Positions 16,600 through 26,779 are shown, counted from the stretch's first letter. The stretch: 64,000 bases of DNA from Corynebacterium matruchotii (GCF_011612265.2 NZ_CP050134.2:496001-560000), one strand, 5' to 3'. The notes: a model not told the origin generated them from the letters alone. Made by a program: numbers and translations.

Positions 16600-16824
16600 G
16601 TGAGTAGTAATAGTAAATGGTCTATTGGTTCAACCGATTCCTTCCTCAGCCTCTGGTCGGATAAGTCCATATTGTCGATCGGCTCCAAGGGGTCGGTGTT
16701 ATCTATCGGATCAGTGGGTTCGGCCTGCTCTGTGCTTTCGGTGGGGTCCTGCCTGTCCATAGGCGGGGTGTTGTCATGTGCCACGATCTTCGGGATTTTG
16801 GCCTATGGGCGGCGTCGCTCATAG
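16600..16824 (+). CDS. SIGS-repeat small hydrophobic protein (74 aa)
   Basis: GTG at 16600 opens a 74-residue Ser/Gly/Ile/Val-rich protein built from a five- to nine-residue repeat: KWSIGS, SILSIGS, GSVLSIGS, GSACSVLSVGS, CLSIGG. The end is hydrophobic (VLSCATIFGILAYG) followed by RRRS. The repeat gives a glycine/serine zipper suited to a tightly packed or amyloid-like membrane peptide. A frame also runs on the opposite strand, but its Asp/Pro composition is just the complement of the Ser/Gly repeat. It starts 21 bases after nrdE, so it may be cotranscribed. Function unknown. Confidence 0.6.
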   Translation: MSSNSKWSIGSTDSFLSLWSDKSILSIGSKGSVLSIGSVGSACSVLSVGSCLSIGGVLSCATIFGILAYGRRRS

Positions 16825-16857
16825 GCGACGCCGGTGCCGGTAGGTGGGCGTCGATAG

Positions 16858-16910
16858 GCAAATAGAAAACCCGCACTGTTTCGCAGGGCTGGTGCAAAAA
16901 CAGTGCGGGC
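16858..16910 (-). terminator. Terminator of ftn
   Basis: CCCGCACTGTTT (16870-16881) and AAACAGTGCGGG (16898-16909) form a perfect 12-bp stem. On the minus strand the stem is followed by TTTTCTATTTG, so it ends ftn transcription. It can also stop plus-strand readthrough from the nrdE side. Confidence 0.8.
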
Positions 16911-16938
16911 TATCGGGCTGCACTATGAGTGCTGGAAT

Positions 16939-17424
16939 TTAGCGCTTGGCCAGTTCGTTGTCGATGAAGAGAACGCCCAGGCCCTCGCCGGCAAAGTTGA
17001 GGCGGTCGAGGATGTCGCTCACGCTGGACTCTTCCTCGATCTGCTCCTCCAGGAATTCGTCCAGCAGCGGACGGGATTCAAAATCCTTGAGGGAATCGGA
17101 AAGAACGGAGAGTTCGCGGATCAACCCGGTCACCTTCTGCTCGTGGGCCAATGCTGCCTCAAAAGCGTCCTTGGCGGAAGCAACGTCAACCTTAGGCGGA
17201 GCGATGTCACCGATCTGCGGGGTGTAATCACGGTCCAAGAGGTGCTGGGCGAACTTCTGGGCGTGCTCCAGCTCCTCGGCGTGCTGCTTCTTCATCCAGG
17301 ATGCCATGCCGTTGAGGGACAGATCCTCAAGGATGTAGGACATTTGCAGGTAAACCATTGCGGCTTCCAGCTCGGCGGTCACTTGATTATTCAATGCGGC
17401 TGCGAGTTTTTCATTGATGCTCAT
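16939..17424 (-). CDS. ftn: Ferritin
   Basis: A 161-residue non-heme ferritin. The ferroxidase ligands appear in the usual spacing: Glu near residue 18 (QVTAELEAAMVYLQM), the E-x-x-H pair in KQHAEELEHAQKF (about 47-55), Glu around 94 (LAHEQKVTGLI) and Gln/Glu in EFLEEQIEEE (about 125-135). It stores iron as ferric mineral in a 24-mer. It is divergent from nrdF, whose product also needs metal. A DtxR-like site lies 39-57 bp upstream of its start, consistent with iron control. Confidence 0.96.
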   Translation of the reverse strand: MSINEKLAAALNNQVTAELEAAMVYLQMSYILEDLSLNGMASWMKKQHAEELEHAQKFAQHLLDRDYTPQIGDIAPPKVDVASAKDAFEAALAHEQKVTGLIRELSVLSDSLKDFESRPLLDEFLEEQIEEESSVSDILDRLNFAGEGLGVLFIDNELAKR

Positions 17425-17462
17425 GGTGTGAGAGTGTAACGAGTATCTTTTCGGTTGTCAGG

Positions 17463-17481
17463 TAAAGTTAGCCCAGCTTAA
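17463..17481. promoter_or_regulatory. DtxR-like box upstream of ftn
   Basis: TAAAGTTAGCCCAGCTTAA matches 14 of 19 positions of the DtxR consensus TTAGGTTAGCCTAACCTAA by manual alignment. It is 39 bp upstream of the ftn start codon. In C. glutamicum, DtxR is known to activate ftn under iron excess, so this placement makes biological sense. Confidence 0.5.
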
Positions 17482-17638
17482 CCCGGGTTTTCAGGTATTG
17501 GATATCCTAAGTTAAGTACCTATTGGCGGAGTGGTCTTTAAAAGTAGACACCTATCTAAATGCTGTGGTGAACGCCGGTTTTTACCCAATTTTGGGGTCA
17601 AATACCGCGGTGAACAGGGACTAAAAGTGTACCGATTC

Positions 17639-17657
17639 TTAAGATAGGTAAACCTAA
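17639..17657. promoter_or_regulatory. Second DtxR-like box in the ftn-nrdF intergenic region
   Basis: TTAAGATAGGTAAACCTAA also matches 14 of 19 positions of the DtxR consensus and contains a near-palindromic TAGGTAAACCTA core. It lies 127 bp upstream of nrdF and 17 bp before a GlxR-like site. It could serve either divergent gene. Confidence 0.45.
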
Positions 17658-17673
17658 AAATGATCCAGTGATA

Positions 17674-17689
17674 TGTGATGTAAATCATA
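17674..17689 (+). promoter_or_regulatory. GlxR-like (CRP family) site upstream of nrdF
   Basis: TGTGATGTAAATCATA matches 11 of the 12 fixed positions of the GlxR consensus TGTGANNTANNTCACA. It lies 95-110 bp upstream of nrdF. GlxR is the global cAMP-responsive regulator of corynebacteria. Confidence 0.55.
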
Positions 17690-17750
17690 TATTTTTGGTG
17701 AGGTTGGCGGAAAATTGGCCGCGAGAATACGGTGAAAGACGCGGTTATAA

Positions 17751-18776
<1,026 letters not shown>

Positions 18777-19458
18777 GGATTTTTCACCCGTTGCATGGCG
18801 GCGGTGTGCTTGCCGACGCCCGGTGGTTGGCCATCGATGGCTGGCCGATGAGTTCTATGTACTCCACATTCGTTACTTGTCCTTATTGGGGGTAATTACC
18901 ATGGGCTAATGGGGGTAGCGGGCATGTGGGGGCTCCCGGATGGGTACACCCTTGTGTGTCTAACCTTCCGGGGGTTCCCTAAAAAGGTGTAATCTTATAG
19001 GTGCACCCACATGGTGTTAATCGAATGAGGTTAACCAAGTAGGGGTAACTGACAGGGTTTCCCTAAAAAGGGGCGAAAAGGGGCAAATGGTCGAGCTTCA
19101 ATCTTTGGGTTGACACATACCGGGGGTAATAAAACGGACATTATGCGGCAAAAATCGGAAAAACCCGCGAAAAATAATGTGTTAAAAGTCACATTCAAAA
19201 TGTGGGAAAAATAGGTCATTATCGAGTTTTAGCCTATTGCCAATGAAAAACCGCTGGATTTATACCTTATGGCAGAAAAAGCCTTTTCCAACGACGAAAA
19301 TAACAGGTAGCATGCGGGAAAAGCACACCCAAATGAGGTGGATTATCATTACCGATCTCCCCTAAAATGAGGAAGCGTAATTTTGAGACACATTCCCTAA
19401 TGATTCATTAACCACATATAGGTGTGGTGTGTGTCTTAGTGAAAGTCAGGAGGATCGT
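18777..19458 (+). promoter_or_regulatory. Long (680 bp) non-coding region before ctaD
   Basis: No supported ORF. The region contains the near-repeat TTCCCTAAAAAGG at about 18973 and TTTCCCTAAAAAGGGG at about 19049, a related CTCCCCTAAAATGAGG at about 19358, and a GlxR-like site at 19178-19193. It is presumably the complex promoter of cytochrome oxidase subunit I. The nature of the CCCTAAAAAGG element is unknown. Confidence 0.5.
19178..19193 (+). promoter_or_regulatory. GlxR-like site upstream of ctaD
   Basis: TGTGTTAAAAGTCACA matches 10 of the 12 fixed positions of TGTGANNTANNTCACA. It lies about 265 bp upstream of the ctaD start. Control of respiratory genes by GlxR is established in C. glutamicum. 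Confidence 0.5.
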
Positions 19459-21191
19459 ATGACCGCTGTGGCACCGCGGCAGGAGAATTACTCCCAGCCC
19501 ACGCGGCCCGCACCGACTGGTGAAGCCCGAATTGGCTCGCTAGCCTGGAAAATGCTCACTACCACCGACCATAAGCAGTTGGGCATCATGTACATCATCA
19601 TGTCCTTCTCGTTCTTCTTCCTCGGTGGGTTCATGGCACTACTTATCCGTGCCGAACTCTTTACTCCCGGATTGCAGTTCCTATCCAACGAACAGTTCAA
19701 CCAGCTGTTCACGATGCATGGCACCGTCATGTTGCTGCTCTTCGGCACCCCCGTCGTGTGGGGGTTCGCCAACTACATTCTGCCACTGCAAATCGGCGCC
19801 CCCGACGTGGCATTCCCCCGGCTGAACGCCTTCGGTTTTTGGATCACCCTCATCGGTGGTATCGCCATGCTCGCGGGCTTCCTCACCCCGGTGGCGCCGC
19901 AGACTTCGGCTGGACCATGTACATGCCCCTGGCGGACTCCATCCACTCGCCCGGCGTCGGCTCCGACATGTGGATCATTGGTGTGGGCGCCACCGGTGTC
20001 GGCACCGTGCTCTCCGCCATCAACATGATTACCACCATGCTCACCATGCGTGCCCCCGGCATGACCCTGTTCCGCATGCCCATCTTCTGCTGGAACATCT
20101 TCGTGGCCTCCGTAATCGTGCTCATGATCTTCCCACTGCTGCTCTCCGCGGCACTGGGTGTGCTCTACGACCGTAAACTCGGCGGCCACATCTATGACCC
20201 GGGCAACGGCGGCGCCGTATTGTGGCAGCACCTGTTCTGGTTCTTCGGCCACCCCGAGGTGTACGTGCTGGCCCTGCCGTTCTTCGGCATTGTCTCCGAA
20301 ATCGTCCCCGTGTTCAGCCGCAAACCAATGTTCGGCTATGTCGGCCTAGTGTTCGCCACCCTCTCCATCGGCACCCTGTCCATGGCGGTGTGGGCCCACC
20401 ACATGTTCGTCACCGGCGCCATCCTGCTGCCGTTCTTCTCGTTCATGACCTTCCTGATCTCTGTGCCCACCGGTGTGAAATTCTTCAACTGGCTCGGCAC
20501 CATGTGGAAGGGCCACATCTCCTGGGAAACCCCCATGATGTGGTCGGTTGGCTTCCTCACCACCTTCCTGTTCGGCGGCTTGACCGGCATTATGCTGGCA
20601 TCCCCGCCCCTGGACTTCCACCTGGCGGAATCCTACTTCCTCATCGCCCACTTCCACTACACCCTGTTCGGCACCGTGGTGTTTGCCGCCTGCGCCGGCG
20701 TGTACTTCTGGTTCCCCAAGATGACCGGGCGGATGCTCGACGAACGCCTCGGCAAGGTGCACTTCTGGATCACCTTCGTCGGTTTCCACGGCACCTTCCT
20801 CATCCAGCACTGGGTGGGCAACATGGGCATGCCCCGCCGCTACGCCGACTACCTGGAATCTGACGGGTTCACCACCCTCAACCAGATTTCTACCGTGTTC
20901 TCCTTCCTGCTGGGCATGTCTGTCATCCCCTTCATCTGGAACGTCTTCAAGTCCTGGCGCTACGGCGAAATCGTGACCGTTGATGATCCGTGGGGTTACG
21001 GCAACTCCCTGGAGTGGGCAACCTCCTGCCCGCCACCACGTCACAACTTTGTGTCCATGCCTCGCATCCGCTCCGAGCGGCCCGCATTCGAACTGCACTA
21101 CCCGCACATGGTTGAGCGCATGCGTCGTGAAGCACACACCGGCCACCACACCGAGCCGGTGACTAAAAAGCCAGCGGCGGTCGCCAAATAA
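19459..21191 (+). pseudogene. ctaD: Cytochrome c oxidase subunit I, interrupted by a one-base frameshift
   Basis: CtaD is the heme-copper subunit of the aa3 oxidase. ATG 19459 follows CAGGAGGAT. The first frame encodes residues 1-144 ([30 protein letters not shown] with a heme ligand) up to FLTP. The second frame resumes exactly at [10 protein letters not shown] and continues with [13 protein letters not shown], the copper-B and tyrosine region, and [13 protein letters not shown] with heme ligands, to position 21191. One G is missing at 19890-19891, where CCGGGTGGC is expected and CCGGTGGC is found. Restored, the protein would be 577 residues, normal for corynebacteria. Both sides are undecayed, so a sequencing error or very recent mutation is likely. 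Confidence 0.93.
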
Positions 21192-21219
21192 CCAACACCG
21201 ATCCTGACTGACTTCCCTT

Positions 21220-21260
21220 ACAGCGGGCTAAAGCATTATAGGCTTTAGCCCGCTGTATTG
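21220..21260 (+). terminator. Terminator of ctaD
   Basis: ACAGCGGGCTAAAGC (21220-21234) and GCTTTAGCCCGCTGT (21242-21256) form a perfect 15-bp stem with a seven-base loop. The T-run is weak. Confidence 0.7.
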
Positions 21261-21295
21261 CGTCGAAAAGCGAAAAACATGGCACAATAACGCCC

Positions 21296-22606
21296 GTGAC
21301 CGAAACAACCGAACAATTCACCGTGGAACTCCAACCCGGGCTGGTGCCCGCCGTAGTCACCAGCATCGGCAACGACCAGCCGGGGGTGACCGCCGCGTTC
21401 TTCCGCGTGCTCGCCGCCAATAACGTGCAAATCCTCGACGTGGAACAGGCGCCATTCCGCGGGCACCTGTCGCTCGCCGCCTATGTGGGCATTCCCGCAG
21501 GCAGCCACGAACGGCTGAAAACCGGACTGGCGGACACCCTCAAAAGCCACGGCCAAACCGTCACTGTGGAACTCCAGGACCGTGTGTCCTCCTCCCGCCC
21601 CCGCTCCACTCACGAAATCGTTATCCTCGGCAACCCGGTATCCGCCAGCGATATTGCCCGGGTCGGCCAAACCCTTGCCGACTATAACGCCAACATTGAC
21701 ACCATCCGCGGCATCGCTGACTATCCCGTCACCGGCCTGGAGCTCAAAGTCACCGTGCCCAACCCCAAACCCGGCGGTGCCGTGCCCCTACGCAAAGCGC
21801 TCGCGCAGCTCACCGGGGAACTCAAGGTCGATATCGCTATCGAACGCGCCGGCCTGATTCGCCGCTCCAAACGCCTCATCTGCTTCGACTGTGACTCCAC
21901 CCTCATCACCGGCGAAGTCATCGAAATGCTGGCCGCCCACGCCGGCAAAGAAGCCGAAGTCGCCGCCGTGACCGAACGAGCCATGCAGGGCGAACTCGAT
22001 TTTGAGCAATCGTTACGGGAACGGGTGCGCACCCTTGCCGGCCTCGACGAACGCATCATCGCCGAAGTCGCCGCCGACATCACCCTCACCCCGGGCGCCC
22101 GCACCACCATCTCCACCCTGAAACGCCTCGGATACAAAACCGCCGTGGTGTCCGGGGGATTCATCCAGGTGCTCGAAGGCCTGGCCGCCGAACTCGAACT
22201 CGACTATGTTCGCGCCAACACCCTAGAAATCGTTGACGGCAAACTCACCGGCAATGTTCTCGGCAGGGTTGTGGATCGGGCCGCCAAAGCCGAATTCCTC
22301 GCGGAATTCGCCGCTGACTCGGGCCTGGCCATGCACCAAACCGTGGCGGTGGGGGATGGAGCCAACGACATTGACATGATCTCCGCCGCAGGCCTGGGCA
22401 TCGCTTTTAACGCCAAACCTGCATTGCGCGCAATTGCCGACACCGCGGTGACCTCCCCATTCCTCGACGAGGTGCTGCACATGCTGGGCATCACCCGCGC
22501 CGAGATCGACGCCGCCAATGAGCAGGCCGGCGCCGAAATCCGCCGCAACCCCCTGCCGGAGCCCAGCGCGCCGAAAGCACACGCCACAGATGGAGGCCAG
22601 AACTAA
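21296..22606 (+). CDS. serB: Phosphoserine phosphatase
   Basis: A 436-residue SerB, final enzyme of serine biosynthesis. Residues about 1-175 form two ACT-like domains (VTSIGNDQPGVTAAFFRVL, VILGNPVSASDIARVGQTL) that probably sense serine. The HAD core follows with motif I CFDCDSTLI (nucleophile Asp), motif II VVSGGF and motif III/IV AVGDGANDIDMI. The long two-ACT form matches mycobacterial SerB2. The start is GTG at 21296. It is followed closely by a Pth2-like gene. Confidence 0.96.
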   Translation: MTETTEQFTVELQPGLVPAVVTSIGNDQPGVTAAFFRVLAANNVQILDVEQAPFRGHLSLAAYVGIPAGSHERLKTGLADTLKSHGQTVTVELQDRVSSSRPRSTHEIVILGNPVSASDIARVGQTLADYNANIDTIRGIADYPVTGLELKVTVPNPKPGGAVPLRKALAQLTGELKVDIAIERAGLIRRSKRLICFDCDSTLITGEVIEMLAAHAGKEAEVAAVTERAMQGELDFEQSLRERVRTLAGLDERIIAEVAADITLTPGARTTISTLKRLGYKTAVVSGGFIQVLEGLAAELELDYVRANTLEIVDGKLTGNVLGRVVDRAAKAEFLAEFAADSGLAMHQTVAVGDGANDIDMISAAGLGIAFNAKPALRAIADTAVTSPFLDEVLHMLGITRAEIDAANEQAGAEIRRNPLPEPSAPKAHATDGGQN

Positions 22607-22610
22607 TCCC

Positions 22611-23396
22611 ATGACCGCCGAAACTAATCCCCCAAACCTAGACGTGGACCTTGACGTCACCAGCCCCGAATTTAAAATTGCACACGATCGACTTGTGGAG
22701 GTATTTGCCCACCGCTCCGCCCGCGGCACAGAAAACCCCGACGAGCCGGACACCGTCCAGGCCATGCAAATCGCCCTCAACCTGCCCAAGCAACACCCGC
22801 CCAGCCGGCATGACCTGCTGGCCGCCGCGGCCCAAGCCGTCGTCGCCGTCTGCCTCAACCCCCAGGCCGGTACTGATGGCGAGTGGTCCGCCGCCCTGAA
22901 CCGCTGGTACGACCACCGCATCCGCAAGGTCACCCGGCGCGCCCGCAACACCGGTTGGCAGGCCGTCCAAAACCTCCCCGGGGTCACCAGCAGCGTTCAT
23001 GGCGCGCAGGCGCGGGCCTTTATTCCCAGCGCCGTGCATGAGGTGGAGCCGCTCATCCGGAAACTCCAAATCAAAGGCACCGACCTGCCCCTCGCCGACC
23101 ACCAGCCGCCGCCGCGCGCCGACACCCCCACCATCTATGTAGATGCCGGCCTCGGCATGAGCCTGGGCAAGGCCGCCGCCCAAGTCGGCCACGGCTCCAT
23201 GCTGTTGGCCGCCCACCAACCTTTCGATTGGGTGCAATCGTGGGCGCGCCGGGGATTCGAACTGTGTGTTGTCGAAACCGACCCCGATGTTTTCGCCCAG
23301 CTTGTTGACGCCCCCGGCGCCGTCACCATTCGGGATATCGGCTACACCGAGGTGGCGCCCAACACCGCGACCGTTGTTGCCAGCCCCCGCCCTTAG
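22611..23396 (+). CDS. Peptidyl-tRNA hydrolase Pth2-like protein (261 aa)
   Basis: The C-terminal 115 residues resemble peptidyl-tRNA hydrolase II: TIYVDAGLGMSLGKAAAQVGHGSMLLA corresponds to the V-R-x-D-L-x-M-x-x-G-K-x-A-A-Q-x-x-H-A motif, and CVVETDPDVFAQLVDAPGAVTIRDIGYTEVAPNTATVVA to the end of the fold. The N-terminal 145 residues are helical and unassigned; actinobacterial members often have this extension. ATG 22611 lies four bases after serB's stop region, with GGAGG at 22592-22596 inside the serB end. It overlaps the dinG stop by 4 bp on the opposite strand. Confidence 0.8.
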   Translation: MTAETNPPNLDVDLDVTSPEFKIAHDRLVEVFAHRSARGTENPDEPDTVQAMQIALNLPKQHPPSRHDLLAAAAQAVVAVCLNPQAGTDGEWSAALNRWYDHRIRKVTRRARNTGWQAVQNLPGVTSSVHGAQARAFIPSAVHEVEPLIRKLQIKGTDLPLADHQPPPRADTPTIYVDAGLGMSLGKAAAQVGHGSMLLAAHQPFDWVQSWARRGFELCVVETDPDVFAQLVDAPGAVTIRDIGYTEVAPNTATVVASPRP

Positions 23397-25438
23397 CTCA
23401 CTAATCGTTTGAGCGCCCCCGTCACCACTTTGGGGTCGGTGGTGCGCCAAAACGGTGGCAGCGAATTCAGCAGAAACCCACCATAGCGTTTCTCAATGAG
23501 CCGCTTGTCCATGATTGCCACCACACCTCGGTCGGTGGTGTGCCGCAAGAGCCGGCCCGCGCCCTGCGCCATCAGTAGTGCCGCATGCGTGGCAGCCACC
23601 TCCATGAACCCGTTGCGGCCTGCCGCGTCCGCGGCCTCTTTCCGGGCCTGCAGCAGCGGGTCATCAGGGCGGGGAAACGGGATCTTATCCATAATCACGA
23701 GCGAACAGCTCTTTCCCGGTACATCCACCCCCTGCCACAGGGTTAATGTGCCGAACAGGCACGTGTTTTCCTGCTTGGCGAATCTATCCACCAGCGCCCC
23801 CATGCTGTCGTCGCCCTGGCACAGCACGTCGAACGGTAGGCGGCGCCGCAACGATTCGGTTGCCTGTTCCGCCGCCCGTCGTGACGAAAACAGCCCCAGG
23901 GTGCGGCCGCCAGCGGCCATGATGAGCTCATACATTTCCGACAGGGTTTTTTCGTGCAGCCCGTCCCGCCCCGGAAACGGCACATGGCGGGGAACATAGA
24001 GAATGCCCGACTTGGCCGGGTCGAAGGGGGTGCCGGCATCGAGGTGATCCCAACTGCCGGCCGGTAACCCCCAGCTGGCCGCCATGGCGTTGAAATTGCC
24101 GCCAATGGTGAGTGTTGCGCTGGTCAGCACCACCGTGTTGTGGTCGAACAGTCTGCTGCGCAATAAGTCCGACACCGACAGTGGCGCCACCTTGAGCATG
24201 GTGCCGCGCCGTTCGTCCACTACCGCCCACACCACATCCTCCGGCGCGTCAGCGCTCCCAGGAGGGGTGGCTGGTTCCGGCGAAGTGGCGTCGTCAGGCG
24301 ACAGGGATGGGTGGGCGGGAAACGCCGACAAAATGCGTGCCACCGCATCATGCTGCTCCGTTAAATGGTTCGCCAAACTCAGCCGCTCCGCGTGCCGTTC
24401 GGGCTCATTAGCGGCCTCACCCTCGGGGGCCCGCCCAATGGTTTGCTGCAACTGCCACAAACCATCCTGCAACGCCACCAAGGTTGGGCGCAATACTTCC
24501 GGGAGGGTGGTGAGCCGGCCCGGATCAATGCTCATCATGACCTGCTCCCATTCGCGGGCCACATCAATGAGTTTTTCATCGCGGCCCTCCGCGCCCAGCT
24601 TGCCGGCGCGCCGGGCGGACATGTTGAGCGCGGTCACCCCGATTTCCGTGGTGGCCATTGAGGTAATGCGGTCATCCAATTCGTGGGCCTCGTCAATGAT
24701 GACCACATCATGGTCGGGCAGCACATTGATGTCCAGCATGGCGTCGACCGCCAGCAGTGCGTGGTTGGTGACCACCACGTCCACGTCGCGGGCTTTGCGC
24801 CGCGCCAATTCCGCAAAGCAGGAATCCCCGAAGGGGCAGCGGTTGGCACCAATGCATTCCTTGGCTCCCACCGATACTTGCCGCCAGGCCAGGTCGGGCA
24901 CCCCGGGTTCCAGGCTGTCCCGGTCACCGGTTTCGGTTTCGTTCGCCCATTCGTAGATGCGGGCCATGTGCCGGCCCAGCCAGCTGAGCTCCGATTCATC
25001 CACCAACGCGGTCTGCGCGCCGCCTGCGTTGCCGTCGGCATCACCACTGTTGGGATCGTCGGCCTCCAGCGCCGTGGCCTGCGCCACCTTATTCTGGCAC
25101 AGGTAGTTTTGCCGGCCCTTCATAATGGCGAAGCTGGGTTTATGGTCCAACAACGGTTCCAGCGATTCGGCCAGGCGGGGCAGATCCCGATCCACCAGCT
25201 GTCGCTGCAACGCAATGGTGGCGGTGGAAACAATCACCGTGCTTTCGGTTTCCTGGGCGTGGGCGACGGCGGGCACCAGATAGGCCAGCGATTTACCGGT
25301 GCCCGTGCCGGCCTGCACGGCAAGATGCCGCTCGGACTCCAGCGCCGTGGCAACTGCCTCGGTCATGGCGACCTGACCAGGTCTAGTCGCGCCGCCCAGT
25401 GCCGTGACTGCGGCGGCGAGCAATTCGGTTGCGGTCAT
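23393..25438 (-). CDS. dinG: ATP-dependent DNA helicase, DinG/XPD-like
   Basis: A 681-residue superfamily 2 helicase. Walker A AVQAGTGTGKSLAYLVP is near residue 40 and motif II VVIIDEAHELDD near residue 230. Four cysteines of an iron-sulfur cluster appear as NYLCQ followed by KECIGANRCPFGDSCF, the XPD/DinG arrangement. Motifs V-VI are in GVDVPGKSCSLVIMDKIPF and QGAGRLLRHTTDRGVV. It should unwind DNA with 5'-3' polarity during repair. The start is ATG at 25438, about 30 bases after pncB's stop, so they may be cotranscribed. Confidence 0.93.
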   Translation of the reverse strand: MTATELLAAAVTALGGATRPGQVAMTEAVATALESERHLAVQAGTGTGKSLAYLVPAVAHAQETESTVIVSTATIALQRQLVDRDLPRLAESLEPLLDHKPSFAIMKGRQNYLCQNKVAQATALEADDPNSGDADGNAGGAQTALVDESELSWLGRHMARIYEWANETETGDRDSLEPGVPDLAWRQVSVGAKECIGANRCPFGDSCFAELARRKARDVDVVVTNHALLAVDAMLDINVLPDHDVVIIDEAHELDDRITSMATTEIGVTALNMSARRAGKLGAEGRDEKLIDVAREWEQVMMSIDPGRLTTLPEVLRPTLVALQDGLWQLQQTIGRAPEGEAANEPERHAERLSLANHLTEQHDAVARILSAFPAHPSLSPDDATSPEPATPPGSADAPEDVVWAVVDERRGTMLKVAPLSVSDLLRSRLFDHNTVVLTSATLTIGGNFNAMAASWGLPAGSWDHLDAGTPFDPAKSGILYVPRHVPFPGRDGLHEKTLSEMYELIMAAGGRTLGLFSSRRAAEQATESLRRRLPFDVLCQGDDSMGALVDRFAKQENTCLFGTLTLWQGVDVPGKSCSLVIMDKIPFPRPDDPLLQARKEAADAAGRNGFMEVAATHAALLMAQGAGRLLRHTTDRGVVAIMDKRLIEKRYGGFLLNSLPPFWRTTDPKVVTGALKRLVS

Positions 25439-25468
25439 TCCTTTATGACAATCCTTGGGCGAATAATC

Positions 25469-26779
25469 TTACACAAAACCCACATAGCGGGTGCTAATGA
25501 CCGGCTCGTCCTTGCTCAACGCCAGGCCCTCCCACGGCAGGGTGACAAGCTGGTGCGCAAGGTAAGCGCGGGATTCCTCCAGCGTGGGCTGCCCGGCAAC
25601 GATTTCCCCATCCCGCATGAGCTCGGCGGTGAGCATGGTGGCCGTGAGATTACCGATCTCCGGCTGGGATGCGCGGAACGGGTAGATGATTTCCTCAACG
25701 GCCGTGCCCGTTGCCCGATGCGTGCGGATGGCGCGCTTACTGCCGCCCGCCGAGTTTTTGTTGAGCGATCGCTTTGCGACGGGGTACCCATCCACCTCCA
25801 CAAGCTTGTACACCATGGAAGCTGTTGGTGCGCCCGAACCGGTCACCACGGAGGTGCCCACACCAAACCCGTCCACCGGATCGCCCCGCAGCCCGGCTAT
25901 GGCGTATTCGTCCAGGTCGGAGGACACAATGATTTGGGTGTTATAGGCCCCCAATTCGTCCAATTGTTGGCGAACTTTCCGGGTCATGACCCCAAGGTCG
26001 CCGGAGTCGATACGCACCGCACCCAGTTCCGTGCCCGCCACCTCAATGGCGGTTTTCACCCCCTGGGTGATGTCATACGTGTCCACCAGCAGCGTGGTGT
26101 CGGTGCCGTGGGTTTCCACCTGGGAGCGGAATGCCGCCTCCTCGTTGGGGGTGCCGTCATCATTGATGTGCAGCAGGGTCCAGGCGTGGGCGGCGGTGCC
26201 GGTGCCGGGAATCCCATACCGGTGGACCGCTTCCAGGTTCGAAGTCGCGGTGAACCCGGCCAGGTAGGCGGCCCGGGCGGCGGTGACCGCGGCCAATTCA
26301 TTGGTGCGCCGGGAACCCATTTCGATGATGGGGCGGCCGTCAGCGGCGGTAATCATGCGGGCGGCAGCCGATGCTACCGCGGAATCCGCGTTGAGGATGG
26401 ACAAGATCAGGGTCTCTAACACAACGCATTCGGCGAAGGTGCCGCGAACCAGCATGATGGGGGAGTAGGGGAAATATAACTCCCCCTCCCGATACCCATC
26501 AATCTGCCCAGTAAACCGATAATTACGCAGGTAATCCAGGGTTTCTTGGTTGAGGAAGTCCAGCGACTCCAATTGTTTTTCCGTGAACCGGAAATTCGTC
26601 ACGGCCTCCAAGACGCGGGCGGTGCCAGCCACCACCCCATAGCGGCGCTCGTTTGGCAGTCGCCGGGAGAACACTTCGAATGCGCACATGCGGTGCGCCG
26701 TGCCGTCGGCAAGTGCCGACTGCAGCATGGTCAACTCGTACATATCGGTCAGCAGCGCGGTGGAAAGTGAATCGTACAT
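25469..26779 (-). CDS. pncB: Nicotinate phosphoribosyltransferase
   Basis: At 436 residues it matches NAPRTase, which condenses nicotinate with PRPP in NAD salvage. Characteristic stretches: ALLTDMYELTMLQSALADG at the N-terminus, FEVFSRRLPNERRYGVVAG, the catalytic loop region EMGSRRTN, and VRIDSGDLGVMTRKVRQQLDELG, the phosphoribosyl-binding barrel strand. Its product feeds NadD and then NadE (11852-12697). It lies downstream of the CAP-domain gene and upstream of dinG, all on the minus strand. Confidence 0.95.
   Translation of the reverse strand: MYDSLSTALLTDMYELTMLQSALADGTAHRMCAFEVFSRRLPNERRYGVVAGTARVLEAVTNFRFTEKQLESLDFLNQETLDYLRNYRFTGQIDGYREGELYFPYSPIMLVRGTFAECVVLETLILSILNADSAVASAAARMITAADGRPIIEMGSRRTNELAAVTAARAAYLAGFTATSNLEAVHRYGIPGTGTAAHAWTLLHINDDGTPNEEAAFRSQVETHGTDTTLLVDTYDITQGVKTAIEVAGTELGAVRIDSGDLGVMTRKVRQQLDELGAYNTQIIVSSDLDEYAIAGLRGDPVDGFGVGTSVVTGSGAPTASMVYKLVEVDGYPVAKRSLNKNSAGGSKRAIRTHRATGTAVEEIIYPFRASQPEIGNLTATMLTAELMRDGEIVAGQPTLEESRAYLAHQLVTLPWEGLALSKDEPVISTRYVGFV

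Noticed and set aside
16509..16784. Minus-strand Asp/Pro-rich frame opposite the SIGS-repeat gene
   Set aside because: Its composition is the reverse complement of the Ser/Gly/Ile repeat, and it runs into nrdE.
19429..20028. ctaD as two independent genes, or ctaD starting at 19429
   Set aside because: The two frames join exactly at a conserved CtaD segment; CAGGAGGAT marks ATG 19459 as the start.
24683..26419. A 578-codon plus-strand frame
   Set aside because: It lies opposite dinG and pncB, is Gln/His/Gly/Arg-rich and spans both genes and their gap; shadow of high-GC coding.
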